Notes under the pieces: model-generated
Database searches by the model: none
What the model was told of the DNA's origin: nothing
Seen by the model: the letters and a program-made list of their open reading frames with translations, nothing else
In this document: piece after piece, positions 24,136 through 37,137 of the stretch
Numbering within the stretch: position 1 is the stretch's first letter
Layout: every line of letters starts with the position of its first letter
NCBI GenBank assembly: GCA_902702965.1
Contig: CACRXP010000002.1
Span: 442,872-506,871, forward strand
Origin: Spirometra erinaceieuropaei
Taxonomy: Eukaryota > Platyhelminthes > Cestoda > Diphyllobothriidea > Diphyllobothriidae
DNA: 64,000 nt
Direction: 5' to 3'
Program-made: the position numbers and the translations under genes

Positions 24136-26590
24136 TATGTATATATAAATAAGCATCTGAAGTTCATTCGCCGAAGTGGGTACAGTATGGATGTCAGCAA
24201 ACATACCATAAACTGTCGTTTCACCCTCCCATTTCCGCCTGGACACCCCGATTGGACAGTTACGATGCCATGTTAGCATGCTGGCATCATGTCCGATCAC
24301 ATTTGCCGTCATTCATACACATCACCAAGACGAATTATGGGCGTTTCTCCGAATTTCACCTCCGTTAAACATTGCCCAAACCTGAAGCACCTGCCTTTCC
24401 TAACCGCACCCTAAGGTCTGATAAGATAACATTTAGCCAGCGGCCTGACCTCGTCTGCGAAGAGGAAGAAAACCTCGTCCGTGCGATGAGGCATCCAGCG
24501 AAACTGACATTTAACTCCGTACCAGCCTACTTAGGTCAGCCCATGCCGGAAGTGGCCATTAATTCGCTAGGTCAGGTTAGTTAATGACGTGCATATCTGT
24601 GTACCAAATTCTTAGAGAAACTTGCATTAGATTGTGCCCAAAACATTTTGCAAACACAGGCAAAAGGTAAATAAGTTACCCTTGTTTTAATTACATAGGA
24701 AAGTTGCCAGGCAAAGTTCCTGTGATTTTTGTTTCTGCAAACGTCTAGAAGGCGCGACCTTCTCGAGACGGTTTGACGGTTATTTCAACGACATGTCTCT
24801 TCACGCGGACCAGTGTTTGTGTTTTAAGTGAGAGTGTTTATGCTTGGTTTACGTGTCTTCGTGATATTTAAAGTCGGAGGGGTAACTTGTAGATCGGAGA
24901 AACTGCAAATCCACTCAGACTGGTGAGCCGATTCGTAAGGTTAATATTAAGTTTTCCCTTTAGTCCTCCTCCTAATCCATAACACTGTCCGTTTTTGAAT
25001 TTGCAAACGTACTTTTATAGTGGGACTATGGTGGCGCGCTTCGCAATCATCGTGGCTTCTCCCCAAATGCATCACCAGATCTTCGCTGGTCTGATTTCTG
25101 AACTTCATTTACGTCGAGGGCTAGAGGTCAGGTGTAAGTATCTAAAGTTTATCTAAAATCGGACGAAAATACCCATTGCAAAATCACATGACTGACAAGC
25201 ACCCTAGAGTTAGGGTCCAGGGGCCTTGTATGTGGTAACAGAGTGAAAAGCCATCGTTGTTTCCTTAACAAAGTAAAGCAGGTGGGAATTTCATTTTTGG
25301 CTGTGTTACTGCTATCGATCGACTATAGCACGACCACTTCTTACCTAGTTACCTCTCATCGATTTGCGGCCATCAAGGATTACTCTTTATCGACGCATCA
25401 TACCAAATTACAGTGAGCTTACTTCGTCGCTCAATCAACAAAGCGGTAATCGTTATTGTCATACTGTTTTAAGCAGTCACGATAGAAGCCGGTAGTGTGT
25501 GGGCTTATGGGTCAATGATCAAATGAACCCGAAGTTAAACCTTGAATAGTTCCGACCTAGAACTGAAATGAAACTGAATTAAGGCAGCGCATTACTCAGA
25601 AATGGTCGATCAAGTCTTACTTGCCTGATCAGCGCCGTCTCTTGGCAACTGTTTGAGTCTCCATATGTGTTGTGTAGTTGTCCAGATGGGGTATGACATC
25701 CCTTTACTACGTCGAAGCTCACTTATGCGCCCATTAAAGCAGGAAGGCTGCCGAAAGTCAGTGGGTTTCGTTAGCGCCTGACAGATTCGTGTTCTGCTAA
25801 TGTGGATCTCCTCGAGTGTGATTTAGGCAGTGCGTCTTCGGAGTGAAACTTATTCAGAAACTACGTGGGACTGAAGTCCGGTGAATTACTTAGTAGTTTC
25901 TCTCATACTGGAGTGGTGCTATGTTTAAGATAGCCTGAACATCTTCGCTCGAGCAATTTTCCTCCTCGTCTTATTAAATCGTGAAATGCGAAGAGAAGGC
26001 GTGTTACACTCCAGTACTGCTGGAGCACTACTACCGCAAAGTGCTCAGACATTTTGAGACGGCAGTTCTTTCCCAAAAAACTAGTGCCGACCAGGCGTTT
26101 CTCTTTCATTCATGCGGCGCGTAGCGTGCAAACGCCAGATTCTCAAGCGACATATCGACTCTGAGTTTTTGAATTGGTTGTCGCCGGAGCATCGGTGTTG
26201 CGTCATATGTCGCCATCAGCTCCACCCTAGAAGCGTGCTCACAAGATGAAAATTTGATGAGAACTTTTGAACTGACCGCCTTGGTGCTAAGTAGTCTAGT
26301 CTTTACAGCTGCCACAGAGTGCGCTCGAGCCGACGTCGTCCCGCGGTTCCGGTAACAAGCCTGGTGACATTCCTCACATGAAGTTCGGATAAGTGCGAAT
26401 AATCTTAATTCCACTTAAACAACAATCTTTCTCCGAGGCATTTTACACGATTAAGCATGGAAGGTCAGCCCCGCTTCCCACTGAATATCGAAACGGCTCT
26501 AAAAAAAAGCACTGCATTGTCGCAGAATGCTGGTATTTCGGACACTTCGAGTTCTTCAGCCAATGCGGGTTGAAACGCACATATATATAC
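24136..26590. other. No recognised gene
   Basis: A 102-codon minus-strand frame (26106-26414) and shorter ones show no family signature. No transposon or RNA gene was recognised. Confidence 0.4.
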
Positions 26591-26591
26591 A

Positions 26592-27560
26592 CAGTAGGTG
26601 GACTAACTCATGAAATGTCAACCCAAATTTCGAAAAGATTAATTAGTTGGGTTTGTAAAACTTGACATCATGCAAAATAATTCTATAATGATCCAGTTAC
26701 CTCAGGGTGCCTTCTTTCGAATGAACTTATTTCCGACTGCATGCAAGAACTATACTCTGCAAAAAGTGATTACTTAAGCAGCAGCACATTTTTTACCACT
26801 TTTCGATGCTCTTGAAAATTCAATTATATTTTATGGAAACATGCATAAAAATATTCATCCTTTTACTTATTCGGTAGAAAATTACGTTCTCTGCAAATTT
26901 TATACTTGAAAAAAGAGTATAATTCGGTTTTACAACCTTTCTATTTCCCGAATAATTCTTAATCCGACCTGCTGTTATACTTGCATTCAGGGTTTCAAAA
27001 CTACAAGCCGTATATTTTCCGTGTAAGGAAACTCATACAGTTCTTTATAATATTAAGAAGAGATCATATGGGGTTCATAAAATAAAGCAGTGAATTTAAG
27101 CAATATTGTCAACTTTACAAGCCACATTGGTAAATGCATATACATGACGTTTTATGAACGGCCATTTCACGGTATTTAAAAGTCCCATAATTAGAAACTT
27201 TTCTTGAAACCAAACTATGCTACTCCTTTGAGAACAAAATTTAAAGATGTTATTTTCCACCGAATAAATGAACGAATGAATATTTTTATGCATTTATTTT
27301 CATGGAATATAGTTGAACTTTTAAGGGCATCGAAGCTCAATGAGAAAATTGCATGCTACTTAAGTTATCACTTTTTGCAGAGTATAGTTCTTGTATGCAA
27401 TCGGAATTAATTTCGTTCGAAAGAAGACACTCTGAGGTAACTGGATCATTATAGAATTATGCTGCATGATGATAAGTTTTACAGCCCCACTTAATTAATC
27501 TTTTCAAAACGAGAACGCGTTTCGTAATTTCGGCTTTTTAATGCGTTAGCCCACCGACTC
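26592..27560 (+). mobile_element. Foldback/MITE copy, near complete
   Basis: It starts CAGTAGGTGGACTAACTCAT and ends with the imperfect mirror TTAGCCCACCGACT. Two arms of about 370 bp are inverted copies of each other; for example, ATGATCCAGTTACCTCAGGG in the left arm is mirrored near 27430-27455. The center holds a GGGTTTCAAAACTACAAGCC block. It belongs to the young group but has an internal deletion in the left arm near 26633. It has no protein-coding capacity. Confidence 0.9.
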
Positions 27561-27927
27561 GGGGTATCGATAAGGACAAGCGGAACTGAGCTGACCATTT
27601 CTAACTTACTAGCTGTCGTCAGCCAAACTGACCCGATCCCACGTCTAGATCGTTTGGATTAGAACCTGCTGCGCCTTCAGAATCACTTCAGAGCCCTCGC
27701 AAGCAGTTGCATAAAGAGAGGGAACATACGCAGGAATGACTACTGACAAGCGTAAGATAGATTGCGATTATCACTGTCATTAGCTGTCATCAGCCAGACA
27801 CTCCGGTAAACATTACCGCCCACTATGCGATTGCCTGAGGGCAGTTTAGATGGAGCATCGCGACACAACAAGAGGAGCATCCCCCTGCCCTGGTCGATAA
27901 ACGCCCTCTCACCGTAAGGCACTTATT

Positions 27928-28919
27928 CAGTAGATGTGCCAACTCATGAAACGTCAACCAAAATTTCGAAATGCGTTCTCGTTTCGAAAAAATAAATTAA
28001 GTATTGTAAAACTAACCATGATGCAGCATAAATCTATAATGATCCAGTTACCACAGAGTGTCGGCTTTCGAAAGAACTTATGTGCGGCTGCATGAAAGAT
28101 CTAGACTCTGCAAAAAATGATTATTTAAGTAGCATGCAATTTTCTCACTGATTTCCGACGCCCTTGAAAATTCAGTTATATTTCATGGAAAACATGCATA
28201 AAAATATTCATTCTTTCACTTATTCGGTAGAACATCAAGTCTTCTTCCAATTTCATACTCAAAAGAAGAGAACTATTCGGTTTTAAAAAACTTTTCTAAT
28301 TCCCGAATAATTTTGAACCCGACCTGCTGTTACATTTGCATTCAGGGTTTCAAAACTACAAACTGTATATTGTCCGTGTACGGAAAGCCACGCATTTCTC
28401 TACGGTGTTAAGAGAAGACCATATGAGGTTCATAAAATTAAGCAGTGGAATTGAGCAATATTGTTAACTTTACAAGCCACATTCGTAAATGCAGATACAT
28501 GACGTTTCATGAACGGCCATTTAACGGTATTAAAAAATCTCACAATTAGAAACTTTTTCAAAACCGAATTATACTTTTCTTTTGAGTATGAAACTGAAAG
28601 AAGACGTGACTTTTTACCGAATAAGTAAAAGAATGAATATTTTAATGCATGTTTTCCATGAAATATAACTGAATCTTCAAGGGCATCGAAAATCAATGAG
28701 AAAATTGCATGCTACGTAAATAATCATTTTTTGCAGAGTCTAGACCTTGCATGCAGCCAAAAATAAGTTTTATCGAAAGCCGACACCCTGAGGTAACTGG
28801 ATCATTATAGATTTATGCTGTATCATGGTTAGTTTTACAACACTACTTAATTTATCTTTTTGAAACGAGAACTCATTTCGGAATTTTGGTTGACATTTCA
28901 TGATTTAGCACATCTACTG
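27928..28919 (+). mobile_element. Foldback/MITE copy, complete
   Basis: It runs from CAGTAGATGTGCCAACTCAT to ATTTAGCACATCTACTG, 992 bp. The arms pair over about 370 bp around a center of about 230 bp containing GGGTTTCAAAACTACAAAC. The right flank is TA; the left flank is TT, so the target duplication has mutated or the left edge is disturbed. It lies only 367 bp after the previous copy, in the same orientation. Confidence 0.92.
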
Positions 28920-30040
28920 TATATTATGCGGCAGCAACCGCGGCGGTAGTCCTGGCATATTTTTGCGTAGTTTCTTATAGTCAAACGTTCACTACGGCTG
29001 AGCGTTTACCGTTGTTAACTAATTCTAGGCCGTAGCTACACGCAGAATGTTCGATCGTAATGTATGGCATGTAACAACCTGGTGTAGGTAAAGTACGGCT
29101 CACAGCCTTCAACTTTTAGTGACGTTTGCTGTTAGGTTGTTAATCAGCCTTTGCCGAGTTGAGGCTCAAGTAATCGCAGTAAATAAGGGGTTAAGATTTC
29201 GGCTGCAGCATCTAACTACAGTTATGCAAAGCAAATGTTTAAAAAATGGAAAATTTCAAATAAAAGCAAACGCTTTAAGCAGCAGCCTATTCTCAAAGGC
29301 ATAAAGTGTCCAGTTGCACTGCGAAATTAATTCGGTGTAATTGAACGCATATAATAGGGTTTTTTTTATTTATTTCTCACCTGTGAGACCCCTACGGATA
29401 AATGACCTAAATATTGCTGATTCCTTTAGAAGATGTCTCCATCCGAACGGATCACAGTGGGCGATTTCTGCGCTACTAGTTCAACAGTAGCATTGATATT
29501 AAAGGGACCAATCCCAACGGAGCTAATCCAGCTTAATCCAGACAAGCCTGGCACTTGCCTCTAAAGGGATTTGGTTACTTTGCCCTACTTTAGGTGGCCG
29601 ATTTTATTTTAACTGCAACAGAGGCCAAAAAAGTAGTCTCGTGCAAACTGAGCTTTAAAATTGAAGATAATGGGAAAGGTGATTAAAACTTCTTTCGTGC
29701 CAATTAGCCGTCCCACCATTTGGATCTTCCCATCCATAAGACCTCACACAGTGAATAACTTCGGTATTTCGTGCTGTGAAGGGTAGGCTATCGGAATTTA
29801 TTTTCGGGGCATTAGTGAGTTCCGACTTCCCACTGTTCTACGGCAACTTACATTCTTTATACTCAATCACTCTTTTTGCTCGTGAAGACATAGAATTTGC
29901 ACTTCGACGAGTAAATCCGTCTCGGTAGCATTTCTCTTTCAATGTCAGTAAGTCTCATCAAGTAACAGAAGTAGGTACCATTCAGGTTGTCTTAGTCTCA
30001 AAAAAGAGGTTGTTCGGCTTTAAAAAGCACTTGTAATTAT
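28920..30040. other. No recognised gene
   Basis: Short frames only. No repeat family other than flanking foldback elements was recognised. Confidence 0.4.
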
Positions 30041-30044
30041 TGGT

Positions 30045-30960
30045 GTTTTTAAATAGACTGGTTCTTTTCATGGAATTGTTGTACTAACTATCTTGCAGAA
30101 TAATCACAAAATATTTCAGTCACGACAGGATACCGACCTTTGAATGCGTGTTTACCAACGGCCTGCAAACGTTGCGCTTGCTACAGAGTGGTTAAGTAAG
30201 TAGTATGCATTTGTGCCATTGACTTTCGACACCCCAATGAGTTAAAATCTGCTTTATTGATGAGCTAAAAATTCGTCTTTTTACCCTCATTTTGTCTAAA
30301 ATCATGTCATGTTCACATTGTATACTCGAACCATGGGAAGCTTTCAATTAACAAGAATTTATAATTATGGGATTTTTTAGGACCGAGAAATGTCCACTCA
30401 AGTAACCTCGCCTCTCTTTATTTAGTAGTACCCATTATGCATTATATAGTATGGTTCATACTCATCAAAAACTTTCATGACCACTTTATGGTTTCTTCCT
30501 AATAGTATAGAGGAATTCATGATGCTCCCTACGTGGAAAGTTTGTCGTCTATAGGCTGGAAACTCTAAACATAAATTTGACTGCAGATCGGATTCAAGAT
30601 TGTTCACAAAACCAAAAATTTCACTTTTCCCAAGTATAACATCCGAAACATATGGGACTTGCTACCAACTAAATACGCAAATGGATACTTCTTTCATATC
30701 ATCAATAAAATGTATTTCAATATATAAGGCTAGCAAAAATAAGTAGCAAGATACACATTACCTGAGTGGCCACTTTGGGGCGATTGCGATTTTTTGCAGG
30801 CAACTCGAAAGAGACCCAGTCAAAAGCTGGCATCCTGTCGCGATTGAAATATCTTGGGATCAAGATGCAGGACAGTCAATACTACAATCCCGCCTAAATC
30901 ATTCTTATCAAAAGCGTAGTTCCAAATTTTGCCTAACATTCCATCGGACACGTCAGCTAC
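30045..30960 (-). mobile_element. Old foldback/MITE copy
   Basis: The left arm shows AAATATTTCAGTCACGACAG followed by GATACCGACCTTTGAATGCG. The right arm mirrors it with AAAAGCTGGCATCCTGTCGC, GATTGAAATATCTTGGGATC and CCTAACATTCCATCGG. The center matches the copies at 8024 and 39294 (ATGGTTCATACTCATCAAAAAC, GGCTGGAAACTCTAAAC). Termini are too decayed to fix exactly. Confidence 0.65.
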
Positions 30961-31420
30961 AGCGTGACCGTGAAATGTCCACTTTTATATATAGCCTAAC
31001 GTCGCAACTGCCGCTGTTGCTGTCTGAAGCAAGGGAGTTAGTTTGCACTGAGGAAAAGAACCTCAAGTCGTAGGTACTACCCATTAAAAAACACCACCTG
31101 CCCAAGAATGCACGTGTTTTCAAAAATGGAGTCCTACTGAAAGGTCTAAGGGGACGGAAAATGCTGGTAATTAAGACCACAGCCCTGATAGTATACTCGC
31201 AAATGACGCGCCAGAAGTAGGAAACAGAGGTCTCCTGCGAGGTGCGCCACATGCCTACTTGCCATGCCTCTGTTAAACACTACTCCAGACCTAGGCGCTC
31301 CGTGAGAGTACTTACTTAACAGAAACCAAAATGGCGTTATGAATGGAATGACCGTGATGATGTGCTCGACGAAATTTCAAAAAAGCAGAATAATTGGAGG
31401 AGTCCTTGAGCTTGGAATTA

Positions 31421-32400
31421 CAGCTGGTGACTGATCTCATGAAAGGTTAACCGAAATTACAAAATGCGTTTTCAATTAGGGCGGATTTGTTAGGTTGGGC
31501 TGTAATGCCGATCATCGTGCAAAATAATTCCATAATATTTTAGATTGTTCGAATTTGAATGCCCTTCTACTCAGCCGTCTGCAAAAACTGTATTCGACAA
31601 AAAACCACTGCATAAATAGTATGCATATTTTTAGTTTATTTTCGGAGTCACTAAAAAATCAAATAACATTTACAAAAAACGTTCCCAAAAGCGGTTCTTC
31701 TTGTACCTATTTGGTAGCCACTTGCGTCTTCATCATATTTTATGCTCGAAGCAAGAGTGTCTTTTGGCATTAAAAACTTGTTCATTCATCATGTGTTTCT
31801 AGAACCATGAAACTTCCACTCAAACAGCATCGTGTCTGTCCGCCTATTGGCGTTGCTTAAGAAATATGTACCATAGTGTATACTTTTCGCAAACTTTTAT
31901 GAGCCCTATTGGGTACCCTCTGAATAGCTCTGCGGGATGTATGATATCCCTACACATAAAGTATACTGTTTGTGGACTGAAAAATATCGAAGCGAATTCA
32001 GCAGCGAACGGTGCTCAGAATTATTAAAGAAGGAAACAACTTTTGGACCAAAAAATACCTTGTCTTCAGGAATAAATTCTGAAGGAGATTCAATTTGCCA
32101 CCAGACTTGAACAAGAGAATACATTTCGTGCACGTTTTTTATGCAATAGATTTAAATTTATGTAAGCATCGAAAACCAATGTGAAAGACACATGCTAAAT
32201 GCATAATCCTTTTCTACCGATCGTATTTGCTGCTGGTGGCCGAAAAGGGGCTCATTTAAAGCCGACATCTTAGTTTGACTGGAATATCCTAAGATCATGC
32301 CTTATGACAAACGGGATTATATTCCCACTCAACCAATTCCTTCTAATTAAAAACACATTTCAGCATTTTGGCTAACATTCCATGAAATCCGTCATTTAGG
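31421..32400 (-). mobile_element. Old foldback/MITE copy
   Basis: The left end is CAGCTGGTGACTGATCTCATG after TA. The left arm then reads AGGTTAACCGAAATTACAAAATGCG. The right arm ends CATTTTGGCTAACATTCCATGAAATCC. The center contains GAGCCCTATTGGGTACCC, like the GAGCCCCATACTCCAC of the 39294 copy. The right terminus is unclear. Confidence 0.65.
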
Positions 32401-35400
32401 CCCTATAGGGTGTAAATAGTCATGCCAATGCTTCTTCCTTGGAAACAACAGTAAAATAACCACCTGGGTATGTGGTTGACCTATACACTGGAAGCATGCC
32501 ATTAAGGGCTGGTGTTGTATTAGAAGCAAGTGGAACGTAAGTGTCGAAGTGGGCATGTGAAGAGTGATTAGTCCAACGGCTTTTTGATAGCATGTTGTAT
32601 TCTCCTGCGGAAAACAGCTGCTAACAGGGGCGCTTTTGAAGGGAAAGGCCGTCTAACTAATCCTGTCAGCTAACCACAACCCAAAGTGCGTTTACATCTC
32701 GATTTACCTTTGTACCTTGAATGTTTACTTATTGGACGAATTCTACTCCCATACAGGGAAAATTTTGTCATATCGGATTAACTCTGCTAGCTCCATCTGA
32801 GTTATTCTGTTCTGTTATTCTGTTTTATTCTGAGCTTAAGTGGACAAAAAATAGAAAGGCTAAGATGGAAAACTAAGGTAAACATAATAATAAGGAAAAA
32901 GTCGCGAAAGGTGGCTCTTAGTGCGACGAACTTCAATTGCTTCAGGATTTGCAGTAGACTGAGGTCATTAGATTTTTATATTTAATGGCCGGACTTTAAC
33001 AGCCAAACTTTGATGAGCCAGCAATTTTCTTATATGACGAGACTTAAAAAAATCTAAAATGGCATCCTCCACGTAATCATCCCTGGAGGATTAGATAGTG
33101 ACATACGTCACCGTGGAATCAATGCCCGAGGGATTTTCATTTTCCGGGCTTCTCACATGTGTTGTTTTTTGAAGAGTTTTAATGACGACTTGTCTGAAGT
33201 CCGTGACTTCCAATATGAGAGACTTTGCGTGCAAAATCTAGAAATCCCTAATCAAAAGTCTATAATAAAAAATTCGCTATGTTGTTCTTCCGGACATAGA
33301 AGCGTGGGCACAATATCTACGTTGCTAAAAAACAACAGACAAAATACTAAAGACAATGTTACGTTGTTTAAAAATACCGACTTTTTCCAAACGCACAAAA
33401 TCCAGAAAAAGTCAGAAATGGTTCCAATTGTTAGAACCTCACTTTTATGCAAACCGAACGCTTGTCCATGCAAAACATTAAGTAAATGTGACATTCCAAA
33501 AGTGTCATACGAACACATGTTGCCAGGCCGATCAGTGACTAATGAACTTTACAGGTGTAATCGTAAACAAGGCGTTTTATGTGTGCAGTACATATATTTT
33601 TCTGCTAAACTAATCTATACTTTTTGACTGTTCCGGATTACGTTAAATTTCAGATCGGCTGTGAAATATCGCTGAAAGATTCAATATTTTCAATTTCGCA
33701 TTCGACTGTCCATAGGGTTAGGTTCTGAATTATGTGTTTGTTAAAACCCTTAAAATAAAATATTTCCTGAGCGCATTTAGTGCAGTAATGAGTGCCTAGG
33801 CGTTTTTGTCATACAGAAGTTCGTTTAGGTCATATTTCAAGACTCCGATAAACAGAAAGTCTCATTTTCCAATAAGGTAATGTCCACAACAAAAGTCAGC
33901 AACGAACAGGTTTCCAATCAATTAGAAAGCTTTCTCTTATAAGTTACTTTTTAGGGAGAACTTTAATATTGCATCCCGTTGACAGCTGTCTGTGTACTCT
34001 ACGTTTACACACTGAAGCCAAGGAGCCATTCGACGCTTTTCGCGGTTTTTTCCCGTTACTAAGCAATAACGATATTTTTCTATCCCAAACGAAAGAGCAT
34101 GCCTTTCTGTTTATATTACTTCCATTTCTTATGTCGTTGCTCACTTGTTGTCTACATTCTAGGATTATGAGTGCATTGCGGAGTCACCATATAAGTACTG
34201 ATCTTCTGCTGAAACTGTTTATGTTTTGCTTATTTCGTTTCTAAATTACGTACATGCAGAAAGTAGGCCTCACGAAAAGTAGGATTCCATGCGTTCCCTG
34301 CTGAAAATGATTATTCGGTGATATTCACATTGGTGTCAAAACATATACTTTTCCAAATAACAGAACCATTTCGGCTCATTCAAACGAAGGCTTACCTGTA
34401 TGCGTCATTAGTGCACTTTATGGCACGAACTCACACAGATTTGCTATTCGGACTTAAAAATCGGCAAATAAATCCGGTTCTCTAAAAATAATCTATGTTT
34501 TAACAAACTGATTTCTACAGTAAGCATCGGCAAAAAGTCAATTTTCAAGTGCAGCAGGCTCTGTCTTGTAACCCTCTCGAGAGTAAATTACTTTCCTCTC
34601 AGAGACAAACACGCTCAGATGCGTAACCGGAGTCTAGGACAGGTATTAGTGTAGAAAATCGTTCGAATAAATCGCGACGTATATTTTTGCCGAAATTTAT
34701 GAAAATTTTCCTTGGTAAAATTACGCGGGCATATTTTTGCACAAGAAAATAACACTCTCTTGAAGAAGCTGAACGAACGAGCGAAATGCGCGACGTTTAA
34801 GACGTCCAAAAATTCTTATATCAGTTTCTGTCATCAGGTTTTATGAGATAGGTCACGCACTGTAATCTCAATATTATTCGGAGCATTTCCAGGCTACAAG
34901 TCTGCAAGCAAAATATTAAAATTACCAAAATCCAATGTACTTCAGGCAGGCCGAGCGACTCAAAATGGTATATTTAATCCGGGAGCAGCCGTTCAAAATT
35001 TTATTTCACAAGCCCTCTCTCGTTATTTTTCCCATCAAAGTGATTGATGACATTTTGCAAGAGAACCAAAAGGCCGGAATTTCCTTATCGGCTCGTTGAA
35101 AAAATCGAACTTCTGATTTTCAACGGCTTCTGTTTGGCTTTAGCTTAAACATGACTGGCGGATCGGCTAAAAAATACCGTATGCTTATGTTAAACCTGCT
35201 TAAAAGCAGCAAAAGCCTTCTTGCGATTGGCGCGTGATGGCTTGAAGTTGTTTAAATATTAATGTACCATAAAATGCATGAGTAAGAGGAATGGCATCCG
35301 TAAAGACGAGTTGCGAAAGCTTTGAAGGAGAAAACAAACTGAGATATCTTCTGGTCGACGTCAGTTGAAAGGCTCATGCGCTAGAAGTAGCCATGTAAGT

Positions 35401-36449
35401 TCACATGGAAAATAGGGCATAGTTTTTTAGTTTGTTTCACAGCTTTCCGCGGAAGTCTATCTCCTGCACCAATTTTTCCGTTGTCTTAATTGCGGTCCTT
35501 TGTGAGGTGAGATTCACTTGCAATTTGAGCTCATATTTCTGACCTACTCAGTTTGTACTCTCATCAAAAATGATACCAGTGCAGCTTAAAGATCATCTTT
35601 CCCTCAAAAGACGGGATGGCTTCTATCCTACCTTGGTTTCATGGGACAATGATTTTTTCACCGAACTATGAGCGTCAAACTGCTTTACGATTTCCATTTT
35701 TTTAAAATTTATAGATTAAGGTAGGCGCTACTCAAACTTCAATTTTTTGAAAATATTGGTCACTCGACAGTGGACAGATAACTTACTCTGGTCGTTCAAA
35801 CTGCTTTCATGGCATTTTATGGAATTTATTCGTTTTCCTCGACCTGGAATTATATAATTCAAATTTGTTCAGCGTGCAACATGCGGAATTTTCTGAGTCA
35901 TATATCTGTACTAGAGAGTTGAGAAGGAACTGAACAGTTAAATATAACAGACGGTATGATGTTGGCTAAGAAAGTGTGTTCTGCATCTTATCTAACAGAG
36001 CAATTTTTCAATTTTCTTCGTAAGTACTGGTCCCAGTCTTGGATGTCAAATTATTATTTGGAGCGCATCTTCAGGTGCTGGTTGAAAACACTGGCTGAAA
36101 CTCGAACGTTGCTGAACTTGCTTTTTGAACGATCCTCATATGTACACCATTTATTGACTACAGTCTTTTAAAGATGCTGGTTTGAAGAAGATGTTTGGAA
36201 AAATTAAAACGATTAGTCCGTTTGTTATTTGCAAAGTCAAGTGACCGATAGGATTTCTTCGCAATAGTCGGAAGCCAGGCAGTTAATTTTAAAGATATGG
36301 CTTTGCATATTGACTGTTTTTCATACAGACTTACTCTTCTTTAACTGGCGTGTTTAAGGGTTACCGTCATTTACTCCAAATACACTGATTTGATTTTGGT
36401 CTGACAAGTGACGGATTTTCGGCTTTCCTTGACAGTAATAACTCACCGT
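32401..36449. other. AT-rich stretch; one unassigned 156-codon ORF
   Basis: The plus-strand frame 33157-33627 (156 codons, Lys/Ser/Cys-rich, ending in a hydrophobic YIYFSAKLIYTF) is long for AT-rich DNA but has no domain I recognise. An 88-codon frame lies antisense to it. It could be an exon or a chance frame. The rest of the stretch shows no clear gene, RNA or mobile element. Confidence 0.35.
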
Positions 36450-37045
36450 CATCCCCATGGACACATTTGGGCCAGAGTTTATGAGTAGTACCTCTCAGTC
36501 GATGAGTGGATGGTTGCCCGGCCTTTGAAGGGTGATGGCCTAGTCTAACTGCATGGCTGTGTTTCATCCTAATGGGCTTTAAGGACTATGTGCGCATACC
36601 ATGCTATGCTTCAGAAAACCATGGCCCTCGCAGCCTTATGTACGTTAACAGTTGTCCGAGACCTGATTCTCCGCCAGCGGATGAGCTTGCGCTCCCCCTG
36701 GGTATACAGGCCGTGTGCATGGTTGTCAGTGATTTGTATCATCTTCTCTTTTATCTGACGCAATTTTCAGTTAGTTGAAATACTGGTCAAGAACATGTTG
36801 TGGACTAGAGGTGTGGTGGCACGTCTAGGAGCGGGTCTGGCCGTACCAGTCACCTGCGTCCTATCTCGCCTTCTGTTTTCTTAACAAGGTCTTTACACCG
36901 GGTCTAGGTGGGGAGTAAGAGGAAAGAGTACGATAGATGCTGTGCAAGTCTACTACCATTCTAAACTAACTCACACGCAAGGCACCGTGCGTGCTTCGCC
37001 TTGTTGTGGAGCACACGATGGACACCGTCGGCAAAGACGGTCGAA
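36450..37045 (+). repeat. Dispersed 600-bp repeat R1, copy 2
   Basis: It is collinear with 11335-11900: GGTTGCCCGGCCTTTGAAGG, CTCGCAGCCTTATGTACG, GGTATACAGGCCGTGTGCAT, CCAGTCACCTGCGTCC, ACACCGGGTCTAGGTGGGGA, GATGCTGTGCAAGTCTAC and GAGCACACGATGGACACCGT. No terminal repeat or coding region was recognised. It lies just before a young foldback element, as copy 1 does, but the intervening bases differ. Confidence 0.7.
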
Positions 37046-37137
37046 ATGCCGAGTGAATCAGGCGTTGGATGGACTTATGCCGAATATCTTTGAACTGATA
37101 AGGAGATTACGCAGAGGCCGCATTCTGGTGCCACATA

